Assembly (NCBI GenBank): GCA_900708905.1 | Contig: CAADRB010000021.1 | Coordinates: 1,177,814 to 1,241,813 of the forward strand | Length of the DNA stretch: 64,000 nt | From: Hymenolepis diminuta | Taxonomy: Eukaryota > Platyhelminthes > Cestoda > Cyclophyllidea > Hymenolepididae | Direction of reading: 5' to 3' | Shown: positions 12,459 through 25,900 of the stretch, piece by piece | How the letters are laid out: the number at the start of each line of letters is the position of its first letter | Numbering within the stretch: the first letter of the stretch is position 1 | Translations under genes and position numbers: made by a program | The notes under the pieces: model-generated | Databases searched by the model: none | The model's input: only the letters and a program-made list of their open reading frames with translations | What the model was told of the DNA's origin: nothing

Positions 12459-13251
12459 ATGGCGAACTCCGGTAAAGACGAAGGTTCCTCAGCGGTCCAT
12501 TATCTTCAAGACACGTGTGTTGCAGAATTTTTAATGACAAATTTGTTTCTGTTTTTTCTATCCAAAGTTTATGTTTTGCTTCCTCTTTGGTGGTAGATTG
12601 GATACTTATCATATGTGATACCTAAAAGGTCATGTAATCTCATTCTATTTTGCAGATGGGATTTCTTTGTATTCAGTTACAATCTTGGTACTGAGTGGAC
12701 GCAAAGGATGCAAAAAGTTACTGATTTCAGTACGGTTGAGGGGTTCTGGAGTACTATGATCCACACTCTGCCCCCGGCAGATATTGCTAATGGCACTGAT
12801 CTCTACGTTTTTAAAAAGGGTATTAAACCCATGTGGGAAGATCCAATGAATGAACATGGTGGTCGTTGGTTGATTCAAGTCCCTCCCAACGCTGATGTTA
12901 ACTTGTAAGCTAACTTCACATAACTTCGGGATACGTTGTGTGTACTTAGTTATAACTATTATTTGCTTTTACAGTTACTGGGAAGAGCTCTTAATGCTGG
13001 TCGTTGGAAACTGTTGGGAAACAGAAGAAGATTCAAGCGAAATTTGTGGCGTAGTTTTCCAACCTAGAACTCGTGGCTCTCGTATCAGCTTATGGACAGC
13101 TAATTGGAGAAACGAAGATGCTTTAATTAGGATAGGCAAACGAGTAAAAGAAACCCTTAATTGTCCTGAAACCCTCCTTTACCAAACTGTAGATCAACAG
13201 AAAGACCTCCCCAAGGGCCAAGATCTTGATACCAGTACTTACAAAGTGTAA
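12459..13251 (+). CDS. eIF4E-like mRNA cap-binding protein
   Basis: Three exons (12459-12514, 12656-12904, 12975-13251) join in frame to 193 residues and end at TAA. Introns are 141 and 70 bp with GT-AG ends. The protein aligns without a gap through the eIF4E core. H14-x-L16 and W20 match the HPL...W43 start, W33 matches cap-stacking W56, and W50 matches dorsal W73. W79-E80 match W102-E103, and R89 matches R112. R133 and R138 take the places of the phosphate-contacting R157 and K162, and W142 matches W166. All cap-contacting positions are therefore retained, and binding of the 5' m7G cap is expected. Oddities: the N-terminus is only about 13 residues, HPL has become HYL, and the second aromatic of the W-x-x-W pair is F23. 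It is a divergent class-I-like paralogue or a fast-evolving sole eIF4E. Confidence 0.93.
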
Positions 13252-15720
13252 ATCTGTGCTTAATGTATATTGAATAAGAAAACGGTACTTGCTTACTAAC
13301 ATCTCTCCTGTGCTCTGTTTAATCAGTTTGATGTTGCTGTGTAAGATTGTGTTTGTTTGTTTTATTGAAGAAGAATAATCGTTCAATCTGTGCAATTGTA
13401 TTACTTTTGTTTTATCTTAAAGAAAAGACGGGTTAGGTTATTTCCCAACAGTGTTCATAAGGTTTTCAGAATTATTACCAATGTTCAGTTGGAGATCAGT
13501 ATTATGATCTGTAAATTATGGTAAGCCTGTTATGTAGAGATGTTCGGTCACGGGTTTCTTTATTTAAATTATCATCTATGTATAACGTTTTTGTGATTAA
13601 TTGTGCCTGAGACTTCAAGGAGATGTGTCTATGGCTCGCGAAGTTAACGAAGTGGTGCTTTCCTCCGGTTTAATTTGGTAGTATTTTCATTATTCATGTT
13701 TGCTCACTGGTAAAATTCAAGACTTTTATTATATATGGTAAAGTAAATACTGCTATTTATGGTCATAGTGAAGCGCATAAACCCGGGAACACTAAAGTAT
13801 GGTGAGGAAGATCGAAGAGAAATTGGGAACGAAGCCAGTCGAGCGGAAGGAACCTGCTTCATTTTAGTTCTGGATTCGTTGGGGTGCTTACTTCACCACG
13901 TCATGTTGAAGGGCTTAAATTCAAAGAAATTTAAGAGGTTTCCTTTGTTCTTGACTATGTGAATTTTTTGAGAGATTACTGATTTCGCTAAATTTGCTAG
14001 GTTACGCTGCATTTTACTGGACGCTCTTTTAGCAGTTTTCGTAAGTTCAGGCCGAGAGCACTGTTAAATTCTAAATTATAATCTTGAACTCTAGCTGCCT
14101 TGGTGAGTATGTATGCGATTAACCAAATAAGATCCGTCTTCGAGCAGCATTGCTCTCGTTTAAAACTAAGATACCGTCCTCTTTGCAAATAGTTTTCATT
14201 TTAGATGCCTCTTCTCTCCTAAATTATCCTCACTCCTTGTCTAATTAGGATGCAATACTACCTTTTACACAAAATTCTAATTTAAACTCTTGCAGAAGTT
14301 AAATTTAGGTTATGATAGTTTAGTGAGAGGGAAAGAGGCTTAATAGCATCAAAACGTTGGCTAGTGGGACAATACTTAATTGATCTTATCTACCTAACCG
14401 CGAGAGTAAGACACAAATGGATCAAAGTGAAATAATCAAGCTCTGAATATAGCGGACAAGATCTTACTTAGAAATCCGAATAAGAAGCATTTGTATATTT
14501 GGATGTATATTGGAAGTATGTTTTTCTCCTTATGAGAAAGTTAAAAAATGTCAATAAATAAAGAATTTTGGCATTCTGCCTTCATTTTATACTCCTATTT
14601 GACTCTTATTTCATCCCTAGCTGGACTAATTTCGTCCAATCAGGTCCTACTCGTGATTAAAACTTACAAAAAGAGTTTTGATTTTACTGAGTTGTAATTA
14701 AAAATAAAGTGAAGCATTATAGGGTCAAGCTAACGCTGAAGAAAGAAACAAAAGGCTATCAACTCCTAGCTCTTTTACGAGGGGAGACCGTATGTGCATA
14801 GTTGTTTAAGCCAGGTATCTCAAAGTACTTGGAGCTAATTCATAGATCATTCTGTCCTATTCAGATGGTGATTCTCGGTGTAATGTATGGAATTTTCCAG
14901 AACTATCAAAACAGACCCGTTCTGAATCAAGCCAAGTGGATCAACTAGATGTAATATGAACGATTCCGTCATATAAGCTATGAATCTAATTAAATGTTGC
15001 TAGCCAAAGTTTGCAATATATTTACTCGAATCACAGAACTACGAAGAGGAGTTGTAAATACGATAGTACAAGTGTTTTTAAGATTCTATACCCTTTAAAG
15101 TTTCGTGTCGTGGCGGATATCTACTATTATCAGTGTCTGTTTCGCTCGGAAACACCACTGGATATCATAAAAAATGCTATTCACCAAAGCATAAGAATGA
15201 AATCGTGATGAATTTAAGTTTTTAAAATTTGCAAAGTTATGTTTTCCTGAGTACGAAATTACCATTATCCTTTGCTAAAATGGAGATAATGATGAGAGGT
15301 TAAAATGATTCATCTTTACTTGAGTTAGATTTTTCCTATTAGAATGCATTTTTAATTTAATTGTTTTTCTTCATCCTTTCTATTCTCGTCTCTTTGATGG
15401 AGAATTTTTTCGTTGACTGTTAATCTGATTGTAGATTATCCAAATTGGTTATGATTTTAAATTTTGTGGCTCAATAACTGCTGCATATAAGAAAATAATA
15501 TTTTTTCCCAAAATAAATTTTGTATATAAGACTATTTTCCATCTTTTAGACTGCGCTTCTTTTGATTCCCTTTTATTCAAACAAACTTATCTACATTATA
15601 GTTGTAAATGATGCAGAGTAAAAATCGACTTATAAATACCAAAATCTGCGTGTTGTTTTAACATGGTGGTTTGGATCATTTTGTATTATGGTGTTGTCGG
15701 GTTGTTTTTATAACTAGTAC
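13252..15720. other. Intergenic region, no gene recognised
   Basis: Frames at 13759-13962, 13997-14188 (minus) and 15011-15208 show no domain or splice context. The first few hundred bases probably include the eIF4E 3' UTR. No canonical AATAAA was identified close to the stop codon. I see no repeats that I can name. Confidence 0.5.
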
Positions 15721-15739
15721 AATCTAAGAGTCGGTTATA

Positions 15740-16803
15740 GTATCCTACAGAGAAGAGCAGACCACACCAGTTTTGGCGACGCAGCCACCGAATTACGTGG
15801 ATATGGGGCCCAAAACTCTTCAGTCGTAAAAATACCTTTACCCAGATGAATTTCTCAACGTCAACAAGGGATCCTGAAGACTTCGTGAAATAAATAGGTG
15901 TGCTTCATCAAAACTTTTGCAACATGGTATGCTCAAAAACATGATATTTATGAAAAAAACATGACAAATCACCCCATGTCACTCGAATTACATGCTGCTT
16001 CGCAAATTTAACAGAAGCAACCATAACCTATATTCGTTCAATTTTCAACAGATGGATCCTACGGACCTAACTTATGAGAAGATGATCACTAAGTTACGTA
16101 GGAACGTTGGTGACAACAGTTCTCTCTTCAGCAGACGCTACAAGTGTTTCAACGCGGTCATGCGTGAAGATGAAGATGCTCACCATTATTTAGGCATTGT
16201 TAATCGACTTTCCACTAGTTTTCGACTTGGATCTTTTGAAGAAAACCTATTCAAATTCCTCATTTTTATTCTTGGTCTCCGATTCCCTTGCTATGCTGAG
16301 ATTCGAGCCAGAACTATGGTATGATAATGCATTGTAAATGTACGTAAATGTTAATTCTCAAAAATGTGTCAACCTAAGCAATGAGGATATATCATTTGAG
16401 CTCCAGACCGATACTGGCTTCAATATCGCCGTCGTCTCTTCCAGTATCTGATGGCTATGGTGATGCTTTGCGATTATATGGATCGATGCGAATCGAAACT
16501 ACATTCTAAGAGAAGACGATTTCCAAAGAGTCCTGCGTTAGAGACCGAAATATCAACCTCGTGGGCTTTCACTGGATCGATGAGTTTAACCTTATCCAGT
16601 TCCTAGATGAAAACAAAACCTGCCATGCATCTACTCTCGAATCGACGAACCCGGAAAATCTCCTAAGAGAATGTAACCTGTGTTTACACGTTAGTGAAAT
16701 CTCTCATCGTACTATTCCTACTCAATTTTCGAAACCTGATTCTCCCAGAACTCAAATCTTGTTCGCCATCTCTGGACCACTAGAGGTTCGACATACCCTA
16801 CGG
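15740..16803 (+). mobile_element. Decayed Ty3/gypsy retrotransposon fragment (gag to protease)
   Basis: A leader with a TTTTGGCGACGC segment at about 15773 resembles the leader just after an LTR. The frame at 15992-16324 follows, with a gag-capsid signature (LTYEKMITKLRR, then FSRRYKCFN, NRLS, LIFILGLR). A protease-like segment follows: E-L-Q-T-D-T-G-F-N-I-A-V-V-S with the DTG at 16410-16418. About 16458-16600 carries GDALRLYGS and then GFHWIDEFNLIQ, the counterpart of the conserved G-L-D-W-I segment after gypsy retropepsins. The frame is broken by stops and shifts and no reverse transcriptase is recognised, so this is a dead relic. Confidence 0.75.
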
Positions 16804-19800
16804 TGACATTCACATTTGAAAGAGAGCGATTTACTTTACTCTTCCGACAGTCAGATCTTGCGAATCAGTCATCTCCTTCCCCAACAAATCTTCTTTAACT
16901 AGTATTGTACCAGAAACGCTCATTACGCATCCAAGTACACAGTTTGGCTCTGCATTTTGCCAAATTTTGCTCCAATCGATTGATTATTCACCTAAGGACA
17001 CCTTTCGTTTTGTTACCACAATTCGCCCCTGCAGCAGAATTTAGGGGTCAAGATTTGAGGACAGCGTGCGAATTGATGTGGCTATCAAAGTAACTGTGGG
17101 TTTCGACTATGTGTAACCCGAAACGCGCACATAGTGTGGGTGATCTTCTGTATGCTCACAACCTTCTTTTAAATCAACGAACGACATGGCGGCAATATCC
17201 GTGATGTGGAGACCGGAAAGGACACTTGGGTTCGCGATCACAAATGACAAGAACAGATCATAACAATAACGAGGTTAATTGTTTTTCTTAGTGACCTTTC
17301 AGTTACCTCAAATGCATATATTAGGTAGTCATGATTACCCTGCGTTCCAAAATGGGATGTCCAAACAGTTAAATAGATCGCGGCGATAATTTATCTAAAT
17401 GGTCAGTAAATACAGGAGGATTTAATCATCCTCCTTCGAAATCGACCGAAATGAAAATATATGATAATAGTGTTTACATCCATTTAACTGAAATTAAATA
17501 TTACAGGACATATGAATTATTATACAATGTATTGAAACGTCTGATCTAGAATATGCAGAAGAATATAGCGAAACGGTTCCAGAATCTTAACTAATACTTT
17601 CACATAAATTGCACTAAGTTAAGGCTCGGTTAATTTAAACAAATGCTATTGTTCATAAAAAAATTTTAGCTATTCGCATTTCAGCGGTTGGATTGATGAT
17701 TGAGAAAATACCAGTAAGGGAGAGTCATTTTACGGTGTATCTTTAAGATGACAGTGTACAATAAAGGATAATGCATACAAATATGTAACTGCTTAAAGAG
17801 CAACTAAATCTTTTGCAAGAATTAGCGTAATAGATAGATCATGTTATTCCATTTTAAAGGAGCTCAAAAGAAGAGATATGTCAGATTTAAAAAGTTTGGT
17901 TTCCAAGCTATACTTAATTATTGTTACTAATATCGGTTAAGAATATTATACTTTGGCCAATTTATCAAAATGAAGGAATTCCTTTTTATTCGATCAATTA
18001 ATAGAGATATTAGTTCCTACCTGAATATGATAAATAAAGACGTTTAAAAAGATTTGCTGGGATAAAATGAGGGGAGTAAATTTCAAAGTATATGAATTTG
18101 CATGAGTACCAAATAGAGACAACTTGATTTTACCTTTATGGTATTCTGAGGTCATATCAATACCCGTATCTGCGCTATTATTCTGTAAGAAACAATAAAA
18201 TTTGATTGGCAATATATTGCATTTACATACCTACATTGTCATCTAATTTTTAAAAACATGAAAGTCTTACTGAGGGCTTAAAAGTTTAATAAACGCTTTC
18301 ATATATAACATTTATATAACTTCAAATAAAAAGGCATATTTTAATTATGAACAACAGAGAGTGCATGAAAATAGTTGTTGTTGGAAATTATAGTAAATTA
18401 TCTATATGGTGGATGCACAATGTTAAATATATATATATATTTATTTATTCATTTATTTATTTATGACAGTTGGGATGATGCAGCATCATGTAAAGCTGAC
18501 TTGATTCACTGTCTGTTTGAAAGCCAAATTGAATATTTTCGGTGCGTTCAATGGAGAACAATCGGTTCACTCATAATTCCATCCGTCGCGTACTGAATTA
18601 TCGAATTTAGGACTTCTACGCTCAAACTTGGATATATAAGACCACCAGTAAAAAATCGATTGCTGCCAATGTTGGTCAACCAGTCGACCAAGCTTTTATC
18701 CCATAATCAAACCTATATAAACAATTTTATTTTTCAAATATTGAGTCGCCGTTTGCGCTACGAATCTCCTTCCTCCTCGTTCAAGAGTACGATTGGTTGC
18801 AAGACTATTAATGAGGCAATTGAACAAGTTATAAGTGTTCAAAAGGCACTTTCGAAGGGTATGAGAAGAGTATAATCCCCAAGGTCATAGCCGAAATTAG
18901 AAAATATTTTGAAGAATGGGAAACTAACGCAAATTAATTAGCAGTGTAATGACTACCAGCAAAAGCTTCTAATGCATTTGGAATGTTGTGAATTACGAAA
19001 ACGATATGAAAATTCGTGCCACATGACCTGTTGCAAATCTGAAGCAAATAGGTAAAGAGCGCTGAGACGATACAATAATTCGAAAACTTATTGGGTAACT
19101 ACTGCTGGCTGAAGAGATCAATTTTAGGAGTCTCATATGTTAGTGAATGTACAATAATGTAACCAGTCAAATTCTAGGTTCCAGGATAATCAACTAATGA
19201 CATGACTTGCAGTTGATTCCAGTCCCCAAAATGAGCATTAAAAAAAAACACTTTTGCAAAGGATTTATATGCAAATAAAGATGCGTTTGAAAGTTAAACT
19301 GCGCGTAAAGACAAAAGAAAATTTTTTATAATTTGGTAAAAATTGTGAATTCCAATTTTTGTGGGTTGGCAAAGTTAGCCCAAAAGCAATCTTTAAAGAA
19401 CGCAAGATAATAAATTGACCACATCATAAAAATAACTACTTTTAATTAAATAGGAGATTCAGTAGCATGAACAACACCGGAAATATTTCAACATTATGAA
19501 CACAATTGAATACGAATTTTGTAAAATTATCGGATAATTTATTTTGAAATAACCATGAAAATGATTTCATTGGACTATTAAAGGAAATGTATGATTAGAA
19601 GTTCTCAGGCTTTCGTACAGTTAATTCCAAATCAGATCAATATTAAAAGAACTGGCGCCTTTTATCGTTTTCTGATATGAATTTGAGAATATTTAATGAC
19701 CATGAACGCATTAGTAAGCCGTATTAATTAAGATTTATAATTTTAAATACGTAATTTGTGTGCTTCTTTTCCACAAAAAAATATTAGGTCAATGATTATT

Positions 19801-19988
19801 CAAATTAAATTATTGAAACCACAAATGGGTTTGTTCTAATTTTCCAGTAACATTAACTTGAAACACAGCTAGTTTTAGCGACACTTTTAACAGTCGTTCT
19901 CCTAGCCAATCAAATTTGCGGTATTTTTTGGTTTCGAGCAGTACATCAGTCACCCAGCCCCAAATTATTTTCACTGGTCGTTTTCTCC
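16804..19988. other. Intergenic region with simple repeats
   Basis: No gene is recognised. Frames at 16905-17093, 17994-18212 (minus), 18375-18596 and 18660-18875 have no identified domain. A 7-bp-stem hairpin (GGAGGAT/ATCCTCC) sits at about 17415-17434 and an AT/TTTA simple repeat at 18426-18465. The stretch at 18560-18650 weakly resembles 38010-38100 downstream of the gypsy relic at 37193, so both may be remnants of one retroelement family. Confidence 0.45.
18426..18465. repeat. AT/TTTA simple repeat
   Basis: An (AT)n run passes directly into imperfect ATTT tetranucleotide repeats. Confidence 0.8.
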
Positions 19989-22900
19989 ATGTTCGTGGCC
20001 CGTTACAATTTTGTCGCCAAGTATCCTCAGTCAATTTCCTTTTCTTCCAATGATCACTTTCTTGCTCTTCGAAAGGAGAATGACCATTGGTATTACGTAT
20101 TTCACGAGGATGGAAGGCTTGGTTCAATTCCAACTAATTACGTGGAGGAATCGAATGTATTCTTAACTTTTCAATTATTACTTTTAGATAAAATCATCAG
20201 AAGAAGTCGCTAGCATGATCGATGCTGCAGTAGTCGCGATGTCGTCTGTGGAAATCTTTGAGAAAAATATAATCCTGAAGTAATTTATTAACGTTTATAT
20301 CACTTCATTTTTTAGATATTTGGAGCATTTGCGCGAAGGGGTACTGGCAGGATTTGGTAAAGATAAACTTCCTCGATTACCTATTCGTTCAAAGGCACGA
20401 CCACAAGCGCAACCAGTTGGTACGCGAATATTTGTATCTGTTTATTTTTAGATATACGATCTAGCAGCATAACGAAAAAGTCCGAAAGGACACCTGAACT
20501 ACAAAAACTGCGGAAAGAGGAATTAAAAAGTTATCTTCCTGAAAGAAAAAAATCTCCCCCTCCAACCCCGCCTTCTAAACGTACTCCTGGCACCGCCTAC
20601 TTGATGCTAGATAAACTCCGAAACACTACTCAAACTAGTTACCTACGATGTGTCGTTTCATTCGTAAAGATGATGAATGTTTTAGCTCTTTCAGATCCAC
20701 AATTGACTACCCTTTCCAAGGAACTTATTAATGAGATTTTGGTAGGTTGAGTCTTCTTATGTATTTATCCAATTTAGGACAACAATCCAACTATAAGAAG
20801 AGCAGTTTATACTCGAACTGATGACTGGAAGGCTCTTCAAAGCTATGTTACTAATCTCGAAAAGCGAGCTAAAGATCAACAGGAAAGTAGTTGGCCTTTG
20901 GCTGAAGATGATTCTTCAGTTATTAGTGATCTGGATTCATTTGTTGATCTTCTTGTAAGTCATATTATCACATTATCACTCTCCTTCCCAGAATTGCTTC
21001 TGATTTTGAATATTTCTTTTTTTAGTGCAATATGGACCCGGATATGGTATGCAGATGTATAACCGAGGATGATTTTCCCCTGGCATTGAGTTATCTCTAC
21101 CAAAGGAAGAAGCGATCCCTTGTTAGACGCTTCTATCTTCTGATTGTCGTAGCTATTTGTCATATTCAACCTCAAATTTGGAACGTCTTTCTTGATTCCT
21201 GCATTCCAATGGAAATAATTCGTGAGATTAGATCGTCTGAACTGAGTAAGGATTCCAACATTTTATCGATTTTCATCATGGAAACAAAAGAATATTAATG
21301 TCTATCGCACGTCCGATAAATACTTCATGTTCTTAAAATAATTTGCTTTGGTCTTCATTTATAGCTGAATTGGACTTTATCCTCGATTTGCGAGTATTGA
21401 CAATCCTCTTTACCAAAGCCAATAGTCTTCCTTTAAGTATTCAAAGTAAGTATTGCTTATTGTGGGTTTAAAAGGTTTTATACATTCTTTCTATCGGATA
21501 AGTAGATGACCTCTAATCTCTTAAATATGAACAAGAGGGAGAGGAGGAAATTAAATTTTATGATTTTTCGTTTAACTCAAAGTATGGAGCAAAAATATAC
21601 GTAATTGTTCATTACTTCAGCTTTTACTGCTAAATTAATCATTGATTTCCGTGAACCAGACAACATCGGTTCGAAACTCCAAGATGCGCGCAACTATTGA
21701 TTAAAATGGACAGACAAAAGTTTCCTAGCCAGAGGATTTTTGAACACACTTAGGGATACAGTTATTTTCCTATAAACTATTTTTAATGAACCATGTTAAC
21801 CTAATTCACCATGCTTTGATGTTATTTATGCCCTAATTCTAAAAAATAATTGGTTAAATTTTGGTTCTATTTTTGATGTGAAATTTCATGTTGTGTTCAA
21901 AGTCCATCATTTGCATCTCTTTTAAATTAATTCACGTGTTTGTATTAATTCCAAAACTCATAGAAAAGCTTGCCAATTCAAAATTAATCTTGAAAGATAA
22001 TATAGTATTCATGATGTCGTTCTATCCCCATATACCCATGAAATAAATCAAATCATTTTCTAGATAGAATTGTAAAGAAGTGGCTTGAAAGTCAGTTAAA
22101 TTTTTTGACTAAAAAATTAAGTTGGTAGTAGTTTCAAACTCATTTAAGAAAGAGTAGTTCAGCGTTCAGTTTGGGAAGTAGAGTAACATCATGGAGTCTC
22201 TCTGATGCTAAACCCGCATTTTGTCACCGCTTTATCAAGCAGTGCTCATTGAATGTTCAGTGATGTCAATCCTAACCCATGATATCTGACTTTGTAGACG
22301 TACACATTGTCCACTGCGTCATCTGTGCGTTGTGTCACTTCCAGATTGGGATTTAAATCCTGGTCTTACACTAATATAATATCACGGATATATGTGTTCA
22401 TTCATCGAGCGCCATCATTCATGTCTAAATTTCATACATGAAGATTGAATATTAGAGAGTAGTTTTCAGAGTTCTAGAATTCCTTATTGTCTGAGTTTGT
22501 CAGCTGTTGATTAATCTCTCTGTGCCTCTGTAACAGAATATAAATCCTCTCTATAGATCGTTGACGCTCCCCACGATTAGTCCTTCCTACTGCAAAATGT
22601 GATGCCAACAGTAGTAAACTAACCACTACTAATGGCTTCTCATTCTATTTGGCTAAATTGCCAACTCCAGTGTATCCTAATTTAGAAGACGGGGGTTTTG
22701 AGGGTTAGTTTGACGGTATTAACAAAAGGTGATAAAAACGTTTTCACACTTTCGAAGGTAGGAGAAAGCGTATTTACTGGCCAACAAGTAGGCATAGTCG
22801 GGATGAAGGGATCCAAATGAGTTGCTATTTTGCAGAGCCTACTTTACTCTATTACCATATAGCCAACGTTTATCGTTCAAGTTATATATAAACTTGGGCC

Positions 22901-25900
22901 CCTTATTTTTTAGATGAATTGCACGAGTCTTTCTTTGATTCCGTCTTTACGCGAGTTTCAAAACTCGTATCGGATACGACTCAATCCTCGGGTGATAATG
23001 AAAATTCCAAATCGGGACCCCCACTCCTCCTTCTTGACACCTTCGTGCAGTTTATCTGTGCCGCCAATCGTCACTTCTGTGTCTCTTCAACAAGCCTTAC
23101 TCCTGTGCTCAATACTATGCTCGCCAATCATATGGCCACCAAGGATCTAATTGAGCGCCTACTTTTTATATTTAATCGTGACAGTTAGTGTTACTTCTCC
23201 ACTGCTTTTCATATTTAATTTTTTCTAATTACTTGTTAATATTGTTATTTCCCACAGTAACGCAAAACTTACAAAACTTCGCTATTTCAAGGCGACTGAA
23301 GTGAGTTAACAGTAAATCCAATGTATGATAAATTAAAAGAGATCGAAAAGATGCTGAGAGTCAAGCCGAGGTATCAAGGAACCGTATTTTATTCGATTTC
23401 TGGATTCGGGCTGTACCATATCTACCTATTGGATAGTTCACGTTCCAAGATTCAAATATCATATCGTCACCCCCATTGTTGAGTAGAATTCTTGTGTACG
23501 GTGATCAGTTCTTAATGATCGGTTATCTAACTATGATGGTCGGTCTTACACTTCAATTCTTTTTTTTCCAAACGTTAAGGAATTCGGTTCACATCTTACG
23601 TGATTCTAAATTAGCAAACCTACGATAGGGAAATTTTTTAAGTTAATTGAAGTGGCAAGGCAGATCATTCTATTTAAAAAGCCGGTCGCTTAGCTCTAGA
23701 CATCTTTGATAATCCAGGTGACAAATTATGAAATTTAAAATTTTGGAATGTGAATAACCCGTTAAATAAATGTTAACTAAACACCATTCGAAAATCAAAT
23801 GTAGTTTGACTCTGATATCTTGATTTCATTCTTAACATTATTTATTGAATTTAATGTTAACCATTTTGAATAGCTTCTCACAATGTATTCGAATTATTTA
23901 CAAATTTCAGCTGACCCATTGAACCTAGACGGTGTATCTTTTGTGAGAAAGTTGCGTGGAACTCTGGGAGAATGTTTTGATCTCTCCTCAGATCAGTACA
24001 ATGGGTCTCTTCTCTATCGAGGTGCAAATGATGAATCAGACAATGGCCTATATGCCAGATCGCGTCATCTTTCATCCAATGGACATTATGTTGATAATGA
24101 GAACGGAGAAGTCAGTGGTGGAGATTGTCCCAAATTTCCATCTCAACACCGTCCCAGCTTGGCTGATGTTGCTCTTCAGAGCGCACCCGATACACCAGTT
24201 AATGCTGCACGTAAACTACTGGCTGACATTTTCTCCACTCGTGAAACTGCCTCCCTGGTCTATCGCAATGACGTCAAAGTAGTAATTGACGTTATAATTC
24301 GCCAGATTTGTGACTTGCCTGCTACTTCGCCGGTGGGTTTTAATCTCAGTCTTTCTCGCTCTTTGTGCTAGAGAACGCGTGGCGCATTGAGGCTATGTGT
24401 TCGCATGGATTTTACAGATACGTGGTTTTACAGCGTAATATAGTGAAAGACAGATTTAGGATTATGGGAAGGGTATACATTGCTGACATCAAGTTTTCAC
24501 ACGTGTTTCAATTGTTAGATGGCATGATTTTGAGGCCCATTGATGCCTATTTAATGGCAGTTAATAATAAATTGTAGAAGCACGACGAAATGAATAATTT
24601 TCAGGCTTTTTGCTTCCCCAAAATTGTGCATTTGAAGGGATCTAACGAAACGTTTATTAATCACAGATCGTTAGGACATCACAAGCGTGACTGCGTAAGG
24701 CTACGATAATTAAAACTGAGCCAATAAATGAATAAAAATGCACTTTCTTTCGATTCACACATATTGAAAAAAAAACAGTAAAACAACTTCCTAGCCCATT
24801 TAGGAAAGCGTTTTGCAGCATATTTTCGGTGGTGAAATGGAGCCATGAGATCATCTTGGTGAGAAACTCGAATTCCATCCTACTTCCTTTGTTAATCTGA
24901 CTCAATCAGTGTGGTTGACAGATCTGGTCACTGAACGTTGAACTAATCACTTCTGACTTCACAGGCAAGCGCGTTAACCCCAGGTCCACCGGCGCACAGG
25001 ATGTAGCCATGGCGAAATGTGATATCTGAACAAGTGATGTGAAATGTATGAAAGTTGCCGTAATTAATCACCAACATGATCTCATGTCAACGGAAATGGA
25101 GTCGAGAAAAGAGAACACTAAGTTTTCAAGAACGAAATCGACGAGTGAAGTTTTTTATTTCCTCCGTGCTTGTGGTCAATAGGATATTTTTTGATCCGCT
25201 AGTTATTAATGATATATAAATATCATAAATATTTCCCAAATAATAGAGTAGTTGCGAGTTGCTAATGTTGAATTTAAAGTAGCTCTAATCCGAAGTAGAG
25301 CTACTTTAAGAGTCAGACCAAATTAGATTAGATATTCCCTCATAGAACTTATGATCTTTCAAAAGCTACTAAGTAACAGGGTGAGAAGATAGAGTTAAGT
25401 AGGTTTATTGGACAGTTGGGAAATGAGTAGGAAGAGGAAGGAGGAGGCGTCAATAATGGGGGAAGACGATCCGAAATTTGATAGATGGGCGAAATCAATT
25501 AGGCTTTGGGTCGCTGACTAGTTTTACCCTGTATGGGTCGTTGTGTGGGAGAGAGAGAGAGTAGATCTATGAGTCAGCGTGCGAAGGCACTACACATCCT
25601 TTTACGAAATCGGATTTTTAGAGCATTCAAGTTCAAGATCCCAAAGCTGTATATTCAGTACTCGATGTTGTACAATCTTAAAATCGATTGAGAGTCTTCA
25701 AGTCAATGACTCTAGTCAATTGTATCAATTGCCTTCCCAAATTGTTTTTTTTGTGTGATAACTTTGATATTAGGTAATTTGATGAGTTCGAATTCTGATT
25801 GTGCATCCTTTAAAAGCAAGTGGTTTTTTATATGCCATTTTTAGATTGTGACTATCTCCACATGTATAAATCAGCTGAACTATAGACAGAGACAGAGAGC

